A stretch of DNA of 64,000 nucleotides from contig NZ_QUNS01000012.1 in NCBI RefSeq assembly GCF_003387615.1, positions 1 to 64,000 of the forward strand, given 5' to 3'. The stretch is from Tenacibaculum gallaicum. GTDB lineage: Bacteria; Bacteroidota; Bacteroidia; Flavobacteriales; Flavobacteriaceae. Under the pieces are notes generated by a model. It was not told where the DNA came from, did no database searches, and saw nothing but the letters and a program-made list of their open reading frames with translations. Both the position numbers and the translations under genes were made by a program. Shown here piece by piece: positions 1 to 7,679 of this stretch (positions are counted from its first letter, which is position 1; each line of letters begins with the position of its first letter).

Positions 1-257
1 ATTTCTGTAAATAGCTTCGAACTAGAGTTAAATCATCTGTATTTATACGCATAACAAAATATAAGATTTTGTCAACGAATTAGTTAACCTTTACAGAAAT
101 GACAGTCATTGAAAAAAAGATTATTTCGTGCCTCGCAATGACGATAGTCTAGAAGCAGGTTACTTCCTCCCCAACTCTTTATAATTACGATAAAAAAGCT
201 TCGAAAATCCGCATTTTTTTCTGCATATATCACCTTTTAAATCATTACGATAATAGA

Positions 258-265
258 TAGTTTTG
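258..265 (+). promoter_or_regulatory. Putative -7 promoter box (TAGTTTTG)
   Basis: Matches the Bacteroidota -7 consensus TAnnTTTG and lies about 20 nt before the ATG at 285. No clear TTG -33 box is seen at the expected distance. The same position in the paralogous copy (2077-2084) also carries a TAnnTTTG box, which supports a conserved promoter. Confidence 0.45.
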
Positions 266-284
266 TGCCTATAAAATGTTAATT

Positions 285-554
285 ATGGAAGAAGTAGTTT
301 TTAAAGCTTTGTTAACGGATACTAAATTTAATAGACAATTTTATTCAAAAATAATTGATACCAACAAACATACTAATGCTACTTATGAAACAGTAAGAGA
401 ATCTTATATAAAGTTGGTTTTATACCGTTTTATTAAAATATATCCTACTTCAAGTCAAGATTGTATTCTAAAAGAGCCTAATTTTTATCAAGCTATCGAG
501 TTAGATAGTGTGAGCTCTTGGTTAGAAAAACGACGTACCTACGAATACTCTTAA
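285..554 (+). CDS. Small unknown protein, paralogue A of a duplicated pair
   Basis: An 89-residue cytoplasmic-looking protein with no signal peptide or membrane segment; I do not recognise the family. It is about two-thirds identical to the product of 2104-2379, and the last 15 residues (SVSSWLEKRRTYEYS) are identical in both. An in-frame ATG at 276 is possible. I prefer 285 because the paralogue starts at the equivalent codon (MEEVVFKAL) and the 85 bp before both starts align without a gap. The composition (charged, aromatic, a central RESYIKLVLYRF stretch) suggests a small helical protein. The two copies flank an MtfA-like peptidase gene, but nothing shows a functional link. Function unknown. 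Confidence 0.7.
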   Translation: MEEVVFKALLTDTKFNRQFYSKIIDTNKHTNATYETVRESYIKLVLYRFIKIYPTSSQDCILKEPNFYQAIELDSVSSWLEKRRTYEYS

Positions 555-637
555 TAAAGTTCCTTACTCTTTAAAATAAAGACAATACCAAACTATCACT
601 TCGAATGAAACTTACAAAATGTAGTGAAGGGAATTTT

Positions 638-676
638 GTATCGAGAAGTACTCGGTAATAACAAGGTTCTCGATAC
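638..676. repeat. Inverted repeat in the 555-858 intergenic region
   Basis: The arms gtatcgagaa (638-647) and ttctcgatac (667-676) are perfect reverse complements around a 19-nt loop, followed by an A/T-rich stretch. This resembles dispersed flavobacterial intergenic hairpins. The rest of 555-858 contains another repeat fragment (cactgag/aagtcgaa-type, about 728-745) and no convincing gene. Confidence 0.5.
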
Positions 677-858
677 TATTTTGTTCCTCTTTGTTACACA
701 AAATCACTCAAATTGATGTTTAGACTGTCATTATAAATGGATACTGAGCAAAGTCGAAGTAGAATCCGTCGATTAGTAAATGGCTTCACTAATGTTTCCT
801 CTTTACCCTATTTTTATATATTTGAAAAAAAATACTAGTTGTCGCAACTCTATTTTAA

Positions 859-1728
859 ATGACCTATCTATCTATAATTATAATCATAGGTATTTTTCTT
901 GTATTCAAAAAAAACACCTCCGCACCTCAATGGAAACAACCTACAACTCCTTTTCCTAACAAATGGAAAATTATTTTAACTAAAAAAGTTACTTTTTACA
1001 ACGCACTTACTCCTAATAAAAAAGAATTGTTCGAGTTCAAAGTTTTTGAGTTTTTGTTAAATCATGACGTTATTGGTGTTGATGTTACGGTTACAATCAC
1101 GGACAAACTACTTATAGCTTCTAGTGCTGTAATTCCTATTTTTAATTTTCCTGAATGGCGCTATCCTAACATCAAAGAAATCATTTTATACCCTGCCATG
1201 TTTAACGAACATTTTGAAACTGAAGGAGACAACCGAAGGATTTTAGGAATGGTAGGTAATGGGTATTTAGAAGGAAAAATGGTTTTATCAAAACCTGCTT
1301 TACACCTAGGTTTTGAAAATGAAACCGATAAAAAGAATACTGCCATCCACGAATTTGTGCATTTAATTGATAAACTAGATGGAAATATTGACGGAATTCC
1401 ACATGTATTATTAGAAAAACAATACAGCATTCCTTGGGTAGACTTAATCAACAAAAAGATTGAAGAAATATACGACGATGCTTCTGATATCAATCCGTAT
1501 GGTGGAACTAACAAAGCGGAGTTTTTCTCGGTAGCAAGCGAATACTTTTTTGAACGCCCGAAGTTATTAGCTAGAAAACACCCTGAACTTTATGAATTGC
1601 TAGAACAAATTTTTAAGCAAGATATGGATGACATGAACCTACATTTAAAACGTCTTGATATTTCCAGAAACGCCCCTTGTCCTTGTGATAGCGGAGTGAA
1701 ATACAAAAAGTGTTGTGGGGTGAATTAA
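859..1728 (+). CDS. MtfA-like zinc-dependent peptidase with C-terminal SEC-C motif
   Basis: A 289-residue protein with an N-terminal hydrophobic anchor (residues 2-16) and an MtfA/M90-type peptidase core. HEFVH at residues 164-168 is a gluzincin zinc motif, and E221 in AEFFSVASEYF is the likely third ligand. MtfA in E. coli is a zinc aminopeptidase that also binds the Mlc repressor; this relative is anchored instead. The C-terminus (270-287) is a SEC-C zinc knuckle with C274, C276, C285 and C286, as found on SecA and on several accessory proteins. Both the anchor and the SEC-C tail are additions to the E. coli layout. It stands alone between two repeat-rich gaps. The family call is confident; the substrate is unknown. 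Confidence 0.85.
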   Translation: MTYLSIIIIIGIFLVFKKNTSAPQWKQPTTPFPNKWKIILTKKVTFYNALTPNKKELFEFKVFEFLLNHDVIGVDVTVTITDKLLIASSAVIPIFNFPEWRYPNIKEIILYPAMFNEHFETEGDNRRILGMVGNGYLEGKMVLSKPALHLGFENETDKKNTAIHEFVHLIDKLDGNIDGIPHVLLEKQYSIPWVDLINKKIEEIYDDASDINPYGGTNKAEFFSVASEYFFERPKLLARKHPELYELLEQIFKQDMDDMNLHLKRLDISRNAPCPCDSGVKYKKCCGVN

Positions 1729-1743
1729 CCGTCTCCTATACTT

Positions 1744-1864
1744 TTCATTTCGAAAAAGGTACGAGTGAGAAATCGTAAGGTTCAGCGTAGTTAAATCTCA
1801 TGAAGTTAACAACTCCTATTATTGAGATCTCTCACATTCCGCATTGTTTCAGTTTGAGATGACG
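1744..1864 (-). repeat. Dispersed intergenic repeat, inverted orientation
   Basis: Read on the minus strand this begins gtcatctcaaactgaaac and continues through gcggaatgtgagagatct and a taataggagtt segment. It is the same family as the copies at 12173, 12865 and 12987, in opposite orientation and more diverged at its far end. Confidence 0.6.
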
Positions 1865-1892
1865 TATGGTTTGTTATTATAGTTAATTTTAC

Positions 1893-2000
1893 TTCATTCC
1901 GACGATAGGAGAAACCATAAGGTTTAACGTACCTAAATCTCATGAAGTAAGTAACTCTTATTCTTATGATTTCTCAGTCTCATACTCCTTCAATTGGACA
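1893..2000. repeat. Degenerate dispersed repeat copy
   Basis: Contains the family hallmarks (ttcattccga..., atctcatgaagtaagtaact, gatttctcag) in a weaker form. Together with the copy at 1744-1864 it fills the 1729-2018 gap. No gene is seen there. Confidence 0.4.
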
Positions 2001-2076
2001 GAGACCAATAAACACCTCTTCGGAAATCCACATTTTTTTCTGTATATATCTCCTTTTAAATCATTGTTCTAATAGA

Positions 2077-2084
2077 TAATTTTG
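2077..2084 (+). promoter_or_regulatory. Putative -7 promoter box (TAATTTTG)
   Basis: TAnnTTTG match 20 nt before the ATG at 2104, at the same offset as the box before the paralogue at 285. It lies inside an 85-bp block (2019-2103) that aligns with 200-284. Confidence 0.45.
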
Positions 2085-2103
2085 CCTGTATAAAACATGA
2101 ATT

Positions 2104-2379
2104 ATGGAAGAAGTAGTTTTCAAAGCCTTACAGAATGATACTAAGTTTAATAGAATAGATAGCTTTATTCAAGAAATAATTAACAACAATCAAAATAACG
2201 GAGCTACTTACGAGTCAGTGAGAGAATCTATTATAAAATTGGTTCTATATCGATTTATTAAAATAGACACAACTGCTTCTACAGATTGTATTTTACGAGA
2301 GAATAATTTTTATCAAGCTCGTGAACTAGGTAGTGTGAGTTCTTGGTTAGAAAAAAGACGTACTTACGAGTATTCTTAA
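2104..2379 (+). CDS. Small unknown protein, paralogue B of a duplicated pair
   Basis: 91 residues, closely similar over the full length to the protein of 285-554, with a two-residue insertion near residue 18 and an identical 15-residue C-terminus. Substitutions are mostly conservative (K/R, E/D, T/S), which suggests both copies are under protein-level selection. No signal peptide, membrane segment or recognised domain. The upstream 85 bp is shared with copy A, so the promoter was duplicated with the gene. The copies are about 1.8 kb apart, flanking the peptidase gene and repeats. Function unknown. Confidence 0.7.
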   Translation: MEEVVFKALQNDTKFNRIDSFIQEIINNNQNNGATYESVRESIIKLVLYRFIKIDTTASTDCILRENNFYQARELGSVSSWLEKRRTYEYS

Positions 2380-2972
2380 CACGTTTTTTGTACCCTACAA
2401 GTCAAGGAACATAAGTAATGTTACCTCATAACACTTTCTTTTTGTCTTGATATAAAACGAAACAAAAAATCAACACTTATTTTTATTTTTTGTTTCTACT
2501 TTTATGGCCTGTAACTTGTACTATCACTTACTTCTTGGTGATATTTTGAAGCTTTATCCTGTTTTGATTTTCATATTGGGCTAGCCTCTTTATCCATAAC
2601 GCTAATATGACGAATACGACATAAATGCATATCTAAGCGTAAGCTACAATGATTTATTAAATGTCTGTCACTTATTATATTCTCTAAATAACCTACTAAA
2701 CAGAGTTAAAAAACACAATTAGATCTATACTTTTTTGTCCACTTTCCCCATAGTATCCTCAAGTAAAATCATATAAAAAGGCTAAATCTAAAATTCTTTT
2801 TATATCTTGTACAACAGTAATTATGACTATAAATAATTGCTTGTTTTTGCCTACCTACAAAAATCTTCACAGGTTTTCAGTTCAATGTGCGTCTTACTAA
2901 TTTTTAAGCTATAAAACAGGTAAATAATCACATACAAAGAACCTTGCGTATAATTATCACAAAACAAACTAA
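2380..2972. other. Intergenic stretch without a recognisable gene
   Basis: About 590 bp of AT-rich DNA with frequent stops in all frames. It has no strong hairpin and none of the dispersed repeat family found elsewhere. It separates the duplicated small gene from the broken secreted ORF at 2973. Confidence 0.5.
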
Positions 2973-3227
2973 ATGAAGAAAATACTAGCATTTTTGATTA
3001 CAATTTTACTATTAGGTATTCAAAAAACATCTGCTCAAAATTATCTGAATTACTACGAAACAATAAACAAGGCAGAAATAGTAAATCTGGATAAAGAACT
3101 TAAAAAATCAGATTCAATCTGTCAAATAGCCTTTAAAATTGATTAAAAAACTTTTAAAGAAGATTACTTATTAGCTTCTATTAATTCCGAAAGACTAAAT
3201 AATAATCAAAAAACATCAGAGTATTAA
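2973..3227 (+). pseudogene. Small secreted protein ORF interrupted by an in-frame stop
   Basis: An ATG at 2973 opens a 57-codon frame ending at TAA 3144-3146. Its first 22 residues (MKKILAFLITILLLGIQKTS then AQ) form a good Sec signal peptide with an alanine-type cleavage site. After the stop, the same frame stays open for another 26 codons (KTFKEDYLLASINSERL..., stop at 3225) with protein-like composition. This suggests a short secreted or TPR-like protein gene that acquired a nonsense mutation, or a decayed remnant of a longer one. It could instead be a functional 57-residue peptide. No family recognised. Confidence 0.4.
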
Positions 3228-3288
3228 AAAAAGGATTGATAACAAACTAACTCTCAACTACTTTTTATTCTCTTAAATAATACAGACC

Positions 3289-3801
3289 ATGCTAAAAAAA
3301 CTCTTTCATAAAAAGAAACTATCTGATATTTATTCTAATTACGAAAAAAATCTACGACAAGGAAAAGACTTTTTTGAGGGTATTTCTCTTAATAGAAAAA
3401 AATATAAAACTCAAGTTTTAAAACTATTTAGAGAAGCCATTGAAAACAAGGATAATGATAAACTTGCCTTTTGTATTACTGTGTGCTTTTATGATGGTAC
3501 TGATAATGAGTATATAGATTTTTTTGAAGAAATTATTTTAGCTGACTGGCATGAAGAACATGAAGATGTTGTTGATATAGTTAGAAGTTTTAAAGATGAT
3601 AGATTTACTGAGTCTCTAAAAGAAATTGCTGTAAAAGAAGAGATTTACAGAAAATACGATGATGAAAACGAATCAACTTTAAGAAAATGTGTTCATGCAT
3701 TGAAAGCTATAAACTCCCCTAAAAGCAATCAAATAATTAAGGAGTTAATAGACAGCGGAAATGAAAATGTAAGATATGCCTTAGAAAACTATAAAGATTA
3801 A
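3289..3801 (+). CDS. HEAT-like repeat protein, unknown function
   Basis: A 170-residue, highly charged soluble protein with no signal peptide. From about residue 40 it reads as consecutive amphipathic helices (VLKLFREAIENKD, EIILADWHEEHEDVVDIVRSF, ESLKEIAVKEEIY, KCVHALKAINSPKSNQIIKELI). Length, spacing and the closing GNENVRYALENY resemble HEAT/ARM-like helical repeats used as protein-binding scaffolds. It is followed after 35 bp by an HD-domain gene in the same direction, so the two may be co-transcribed. The assignment rests on helical pattern only; partner and role are unknown. Confidence 0.65.
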   Translation: MLKKLFHKKKLSDIYSNYEKNLRQGKDFFEGISLNRKKYKTQVLKLFREAIENKDNDKLAFCITVCFYDGTDNEYIDFFEEIILADWHEEHEDVVDIVRSFKDDRFTESLKEIAVKEEIYRKYDDENESTLRKCVHALKAINSPKSNQIIKELIDSGNENVRYALENYKD

Positions 3802-3836
3802 ACAAATTATAGCTAATTAACAGAAAAACACCTCAA

Positions 3837-4373
3837 ATGACACAAGAACTATATCAAAAAGCAATAAAATTTGCTGGAGAAAAACATAAAGATCAAAAAG
3901 TTCCTGGAACAAATTCTAACTATTTGCTACATATCTCTAACGTTGCTATGGAAATAATCATAGCATATAATGCAAATAATAATTTCGATTTGAATTATAC
4001 TGTTCAATTAGCGCTACTCCACGATACATTAGAAGATACTCAAACCGACTTTTCGGAATTATTGAAAATGTTTGGTGAAAAAATTGCTATTGGAGTTCAA
4101 GCATTAACTAAAAATAAAAACCTAGATTCTAAAAAAGAGAAAATGATAGACAGCTTGAACCGAATCAACAAACTTGAAAAAGAAGTTGGAATGGTAAAAT
4201 TAGCGGACAGGATTACAAACCTTCAAGAGCCGCCAAAACATTGGAAAAAAGATAAAATTCAAAACTATTTATCTGAAGCTATCTTAATTAATGAAGCACT
4301 AAATAACAAGAATAAATATTTAAATAAAAGATTAGAAAATAAAATTGCTAAATATAAAAAGTATATTGAATAA
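3837..4373 (+). CDS. Stand-alone SpoT-type HD hydrolase (small alarmone hydrolase-like)
   Basis: 178 residues with an HD-domain metal set of the RelA/SpoT hydrolase type: H32 (LLHISNV), H62-D63 in LLHDTLEDT, and D124 in KLADRITNL. HDTLEDT and LADR.xN are hallmarks of (p)ppGpp hydrolases and of the MESH1-like small alarmone hydrolases. There is no synthetase, TGS or ACT domain, so this would act only to remove an alarmone or a related nucleotide. The C-terminal 40 residues are a lysine-rich helix. It sits 35 bp after the HEAT-like gene. Other HD phosphohydrolases share the fold, so the substrate is inferred. Confidence 0.75.
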   Translation: MTQELYQKAIKFAGEKHKDQKVPGTNSNYLLHISNVAMEIIIAYNANNNFDLNYTVQLALLHDTLEDTQTDFSELLKMFGEKIAIGVQALTKNKNLDSKKEKMIDSLNRINKLEKEVGMVKLADRITNLQEPPKHWKKDKIQNYLSEAILINEALNNKNKYLNKRLENKIAKYKKYIE

Positions 4374-4392
4374 AAGTAACATCATGCAGAAA

Positions 4393-4454
4393 CGGCTATA
4401 AGCATTTACTTGCTCTCACTATTTCCAAAAAATTCCATAATAATTTGTTAGCCG
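4393..4454. repeat. Spaced inverted repeat after the HD gene
   Basis: Short arms cggcta (4393-4398) and tagccg (4449-4454) bracket a 50-nt AT-rich segment. It may be a dispersed element or a weak fold. The arms are short, so chance is possible. Confidence 0.25.
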
Positions 4455-4565
4455 AAATTTATTAAATTATAAAAAAGACTTTTCTTTAAAAAGATACAAT
4501 AGTAATCTGGCGCAACCATTACAAGGTTTTTGCATCTATATAGTAAATCATTTAAATATTGAACT

Positions 4566-5012
4566 ATGAAAATTAGAATATCAACTTTACTATTGTTTTT
4601 AAGCGCAACGCTATTTATAAACTGTAATAGCGACAATGAAATACCACAAGCTGAAACTATAAATGGAACTTGGAATTTAAAAAATGTTAATGGAGGATTT
4701 ACTGGAGTAGATGTAAACTATGAAAATGAAACCGTTACTTGGCAGTTTAATGCTAAAACAGAAACCCTTACCGTTAAAAGCACACTAATAAATAACGGTC
4801 CACAAAGCACCTACTTACCTTTACAAAGCGGAACCTACAACTATTATCTTTCGGAAGCTAATGGAAAGACTTTTGTTCATATTAAAGACTTTGGAATTCA
4901 TACAGATGATGAATATGGGAGCTATAGCGTACAAGATGGAGTATTGATTATTAACCAAAATGAAGGCTTTGAAGGTAGTGCCGTAGATACTTTTGTACTA
5001 ACTTTTAATTAA
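4566..5012 (+). CDS. Lipocalin-like lipoprotein
   Basis: 148 residues with a lipoprotein signal: MKIRISTLLLFLSATLFINC ends in a lipobox-like LFINC with C20 as the lipidated cysteine. The mature part opens with NGTWNLKNVNGGF, the GxW start of the lipocalin-like family common in Bacteroidota. Alternating beta-strand patterns follow (VTWQFNAKTETLTVKS, YNYYLSEANGKTFVHI, VLIINQNEGFEG). It is probably periplasmic or surface-anchored and binds a small hydrophobic ligand or plays a structural role; the ligand is unknown. It is flanked by the cggcta inverted repeat upstream and the palindrome array downstream. Confidence 0.75.
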   Translation: MKIRISTLLLFLSATLFINCNSDNEIPQAETINGTWNLKNVNGGFTGVDVNYENETVTWQFNAKTETLTVKSTLINNGPQSTYLPLQSGTYNYYLSEANGKTFVHIKDFGIHTDDEYGSYSVQDGVLIINQNEGFEGSAVDTFVLTFN

Positions 5013-5132
5013 AAGAAGTAACATAACTATTCTCAAAAGTCGTTAAAAGAACCACTTTTAAAACAATACCTCTTAACTAACATTTTTCTACACGGTAGCC
5101 AATAAACCATAAAAAACAACTCCCTTAATTAT

Positions 5133-5239
5133 GGGTGAATCATTCCCCTTAGGCAGGAAGTATCGTTTCCCTTACCGTGGAAGTGTCACTTCCCTTAGGC
5201 AGGAAATGCCTTTTCCATTACCGTTGGGGTGTCACCCCA
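5133..5239. repeat. Five palindromes at 23-bp spacing with alternating 7-bp spacers
   Basis: Five 15-16 bp imperfect palindromes start at 5133, 5156, 5179, 5202 and 5225: gggtgaatcattcccc, ggaagtatcgtttccc, ggaagtgtcacttccc, ggaaatgccttttcca and tggggtgtcacccca. The four spacers alternate exactly ttaggca, ttaccgt, ttaggca, ttaccgt. The repeat therefore has a 23-bp step and a 46-bp full period. Palindrome centres vary while the ends stay paired (changes appear compensatory). It lies between a lipocalin-like lipoprotein and an amino-acid permease gene. It is not CRISPR (see rejected list). Possible roles: transcript-end structure, protein-binding array or a mobile palindromic element. Confidence 0.85.
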
Positions 5240-5423
5240 ATAATAACTAGATATTATCTTTAGATTATAAACCAACCAACAAAAGCTAACCTTTCTAACT
5301 AAAAACACTGTAAAAGAACATATTACAAGCAATACATTAACTAAATCACACCTAAAAAGTCTATTTTTTTTCATATCTTCTCATGGTCTAACCACTTAAT
5401 AATAAGCCTTAAACACAAAAGCC

Positions 5424-7562
5424 ATGAGGAACAAACTAAAAAAAGACTTAGGATTATTTGATGTTTTTGCCATAAGTACTGGAGCTATGTTTAGTTCTGG
5501 TTTCTTTTTACTACCAGGAATCGCCTCACATTATACAGGCCCCTCTGTGTTTTTAGCCTACTTACTTGCAGGTGTATTAATACTACCCACCATGTTTAGC
5601 ATTGCTGAAATATCAACAGCTCTACCACGATCAGGAGGAGCATACTTTTTTTTAGACAGAAGTTTAGGTCCACTCATGGGAACCATTGGCGGACTCGGTA
5701 CCTATTTCGCTTTAATGCTAAAAACAGCCTTTGCAATTATTGGTATTGGTGCTTATGCCGCTATATTTTGGGAAGTTCCCACCAAAATAGTTGCTATCGT
5801 AGCCACTCTTTTTTTTATGGCGTTAAACTTAGTAGGAGCTAAAAAAACCTCCGCCTTTCAAAAAGTATTTGTCATATTTCTATTAATCATCTTGGTTGGT
5901 TTTATTGCTGATGGACTTTTTTCCATCTTCACCTCAGATACTATCACCGATGAATCTATTAACAAACAATTTACGCCCTTCTTTTCAAACGGATTTGGAG
6001 GCATGTTTACTACCATAGGTTTTGTTTTTGTTTCCTACCTAGGTCTCACTCAAATAGTTAGTGTTGCAGAAGAAATTAAAAACCCTGAAAGAAATATTCC
6101 TTTAGGTATGATACTCTCTTTAGTCGTTACAGGATTAATTTATGGTTTGGGTGTTTTTATTATGGTAACTCTTATTGAGCCTACTGCCTTTGCTAACGAA
6201 TTAGCTCCTGCGGCTACAGCAGCAGAACATCTTTTTAAGTGGTTACCCGATAATGTGGGAGTATTATTAATGTCAGTAGCAGCGCTTGCTGCATTTGCTT
6301 CCACAGGTAATGCAGGGCTTTTATCAGCATCAAGATATCCGTTTGCCATGGGACGCGATAAATTATTTCCTGCTATTTTAGCTAAAATTGGTAAAAAAGG
6401 AAGCCCTGTAGTCGCTATATTTTTAACCACAGCACTAATTATCGTATTCATTTTAGTATTATCAGAAGAAGGTATTGTAAAGCTTGCCAGTACCTTCCAA
6501 CTGTTGATTTTCATCTTTATTAACTTCTCTGTTATCGTTTTTAGAAAAAGTAAAATAGAATCATACGATCCTGGATATGTATCTCCATTATATCCGTTTA
6601 TGCAAGTTATCGGAATTGTTATTTCATTCATCCTTATTATTTATTTAGGATGGATGCCTATACTTTTTACCTCTGGTATTATTGTTATTGGGGTACTTTG
6701 GTATCACTTCTATTCCAAAGGAAAAGTCAAACGAGAAGGCGCTATTTTTCATTGGTTTGCGCTTTTAGGAAGGCATCAATACGATGAATTGGAAAACGAG
6801 TTAATGACTATTTTAAAAGAAAAAGGACTCCGTGAAGGAGATCCGTTTGATGAAACCGTAATTACATCGAGAATAAAAATACTTAAGGACACCACTAACT
6901 TTGACAAAGTCTTAAATATCGCTTCCGATTACTTTTGTAGGGAGTTAGACCTCAACAAAGAAGGAGTACTCCACAAGTTTTTCCAATCGATACCCGATGA
7001 ATCTGTGATAGCGTTACCTGGTATTTTAGTTTTTCATGCCAAGTTTAAGAGCGTTTCGCATCCTTCCATGAAAATTGTGATTTCTAAAAACCAAATTAAA
7101 GGCGCATTCCCGTCTGAAGGCTATGAGTTTAAAAAGCCCATACAAATCTGTGCTTTTCTAATTAATTCTGATGAAAACCCAAAACAGCAACTACGTATGC
7201 TATCGAGACTTCTTGATATTTTAGAGCGAGAGCACATCATAAAAACCTTGCTTAAAATGAATAGCCATAGAGAAATTAAGGAGTTTTTACTACAAAACGA
7301 ACGATTTGTAAGTATCAAACTACTCGAAGGAACTCCGCAAGACACCATGATTGGAAAACAGCTAAAGGAAATTCAGTTACCAAAAGATGTTTTAGTGGCT
7401 TTAGTTGAAAGAAACGACAAAACCTTTACCCCTAACGGTTCTACGGTTTTAGTAACGGATGATGTACTCACCATACTTGGAGAACCCAAGTCTATCGCGA
7501 AACTGTATAAGGAATACATGAGTTATGAAATAGATAAACTAGACACGGAGGAGACTACTTAA
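5424..7562 (+). CDS. APC-family amino-acid permease fused to EIIA-like and TrkA-C-like regulatory domains
   Basis: A 712-residue protein. Residues 8-430 carry about 12 hydrophobic segments and the APC opening (DVFAISTGAMFSSGFFLLPG), typical of amino-acid/polyamine transporters. Residues 455-610 form a soluble domain resembling PTS EIIA (mannitol/fructose or Ntr type); GILVFHAKFKSVSHPSMKI lines up with the G(I/V)ALPHA phospho-His loop and keeps H538. Residues 630-700 (TMIGKQLKEIQLPKDVLVAL...NGSTVLVTDD) look like a TrkA-C ligand-binding domain. Transport is therefore probably gated by a bound nucleotide or ligand, and perhaps by phosphorylation. The gene is monocistronic. Substrate not predicted beyond an amino acid or amine. 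Confidence 0.85.
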   Translation: MRNKLKKDLGLFDVFAISTGAMFSSGFFLLPGIASHYTGPSVFLAYLLAGVLILPTMFSIAEISTALPRSGGAYFFLDRSLGPLMGTIGGLGTYFALMLKTAFAIIGIGAYAAIFWEVPTKIVAIVATLFFMALNLVGAKKTSAFQKVFVIFLLIILVGFIADGLFSIFTSDTITDESINKQFTPFFSNGFGGMFTTIGFVFVSYLGLTQIVSVAEEIKNPERNIPLGMILSLVVTGLIYGLGVFIMVTLIEPTAFANELAPAATAAEHLFKWLPDNVGVLLMSVAALAAFASTGNAGLLSASRYPFAMGRDKLFPAILAKIGKKGSPVVAIFLTTALIIVFILVLSEEGIVKLASTFQLLIFIFINFSVIVFRKSKIESYDPGYVSPLYPFMQVIGIVISFILIIYLGWMPILFTSGIIVIGVLWYHFYSKGKVKREGAIFHWFALLGRHQYDELENELMTILKEKGLREGDPFDETVITSRIKILKDTTNFDKVLNIASDYFCRELDLNKEGVLHKFFQSIPDESVIALPGILVFHAKFKSVSHPSMKIVISKNQIKGAFPSEGYEFKKPIQICAFLINSDENPKQQLRMLSRLLDILEREHIIKTLLKMNSHREIKEFLLQNERFVSIKLLEGTPQDTMIGKQLKEIQLPKDVLVALVERNDKTFTPNGSTVLVTDDVLTILGEPKSIAKLYKEYMSYEIDKLDTEETT

Positions 7563-7679
7563 TTTTCGGTTTGATTTCTAAAACTATTTTAAATAAATTC
7601 GCTATTGGTATAGATTTTTAGTCATTAACTAATTTATACCCTTAATCACATTAGTTACAATTTGACAAAATGACCCTAA

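Noticed and set aside
1161..1514. 117-residue antisense ORF in the MtfA-like gene
   Set aside because: Lies entirely opposite the peptidase core; the sense frame carries the HEFVH and SEC-C motifs.
5133..5239. CRISPR array
   Set aside because: The repeated units are themselves palindromes with varying centres, the spacers are only 7 bp and alternate between two fixed sequences, and no cas gene is in the window.
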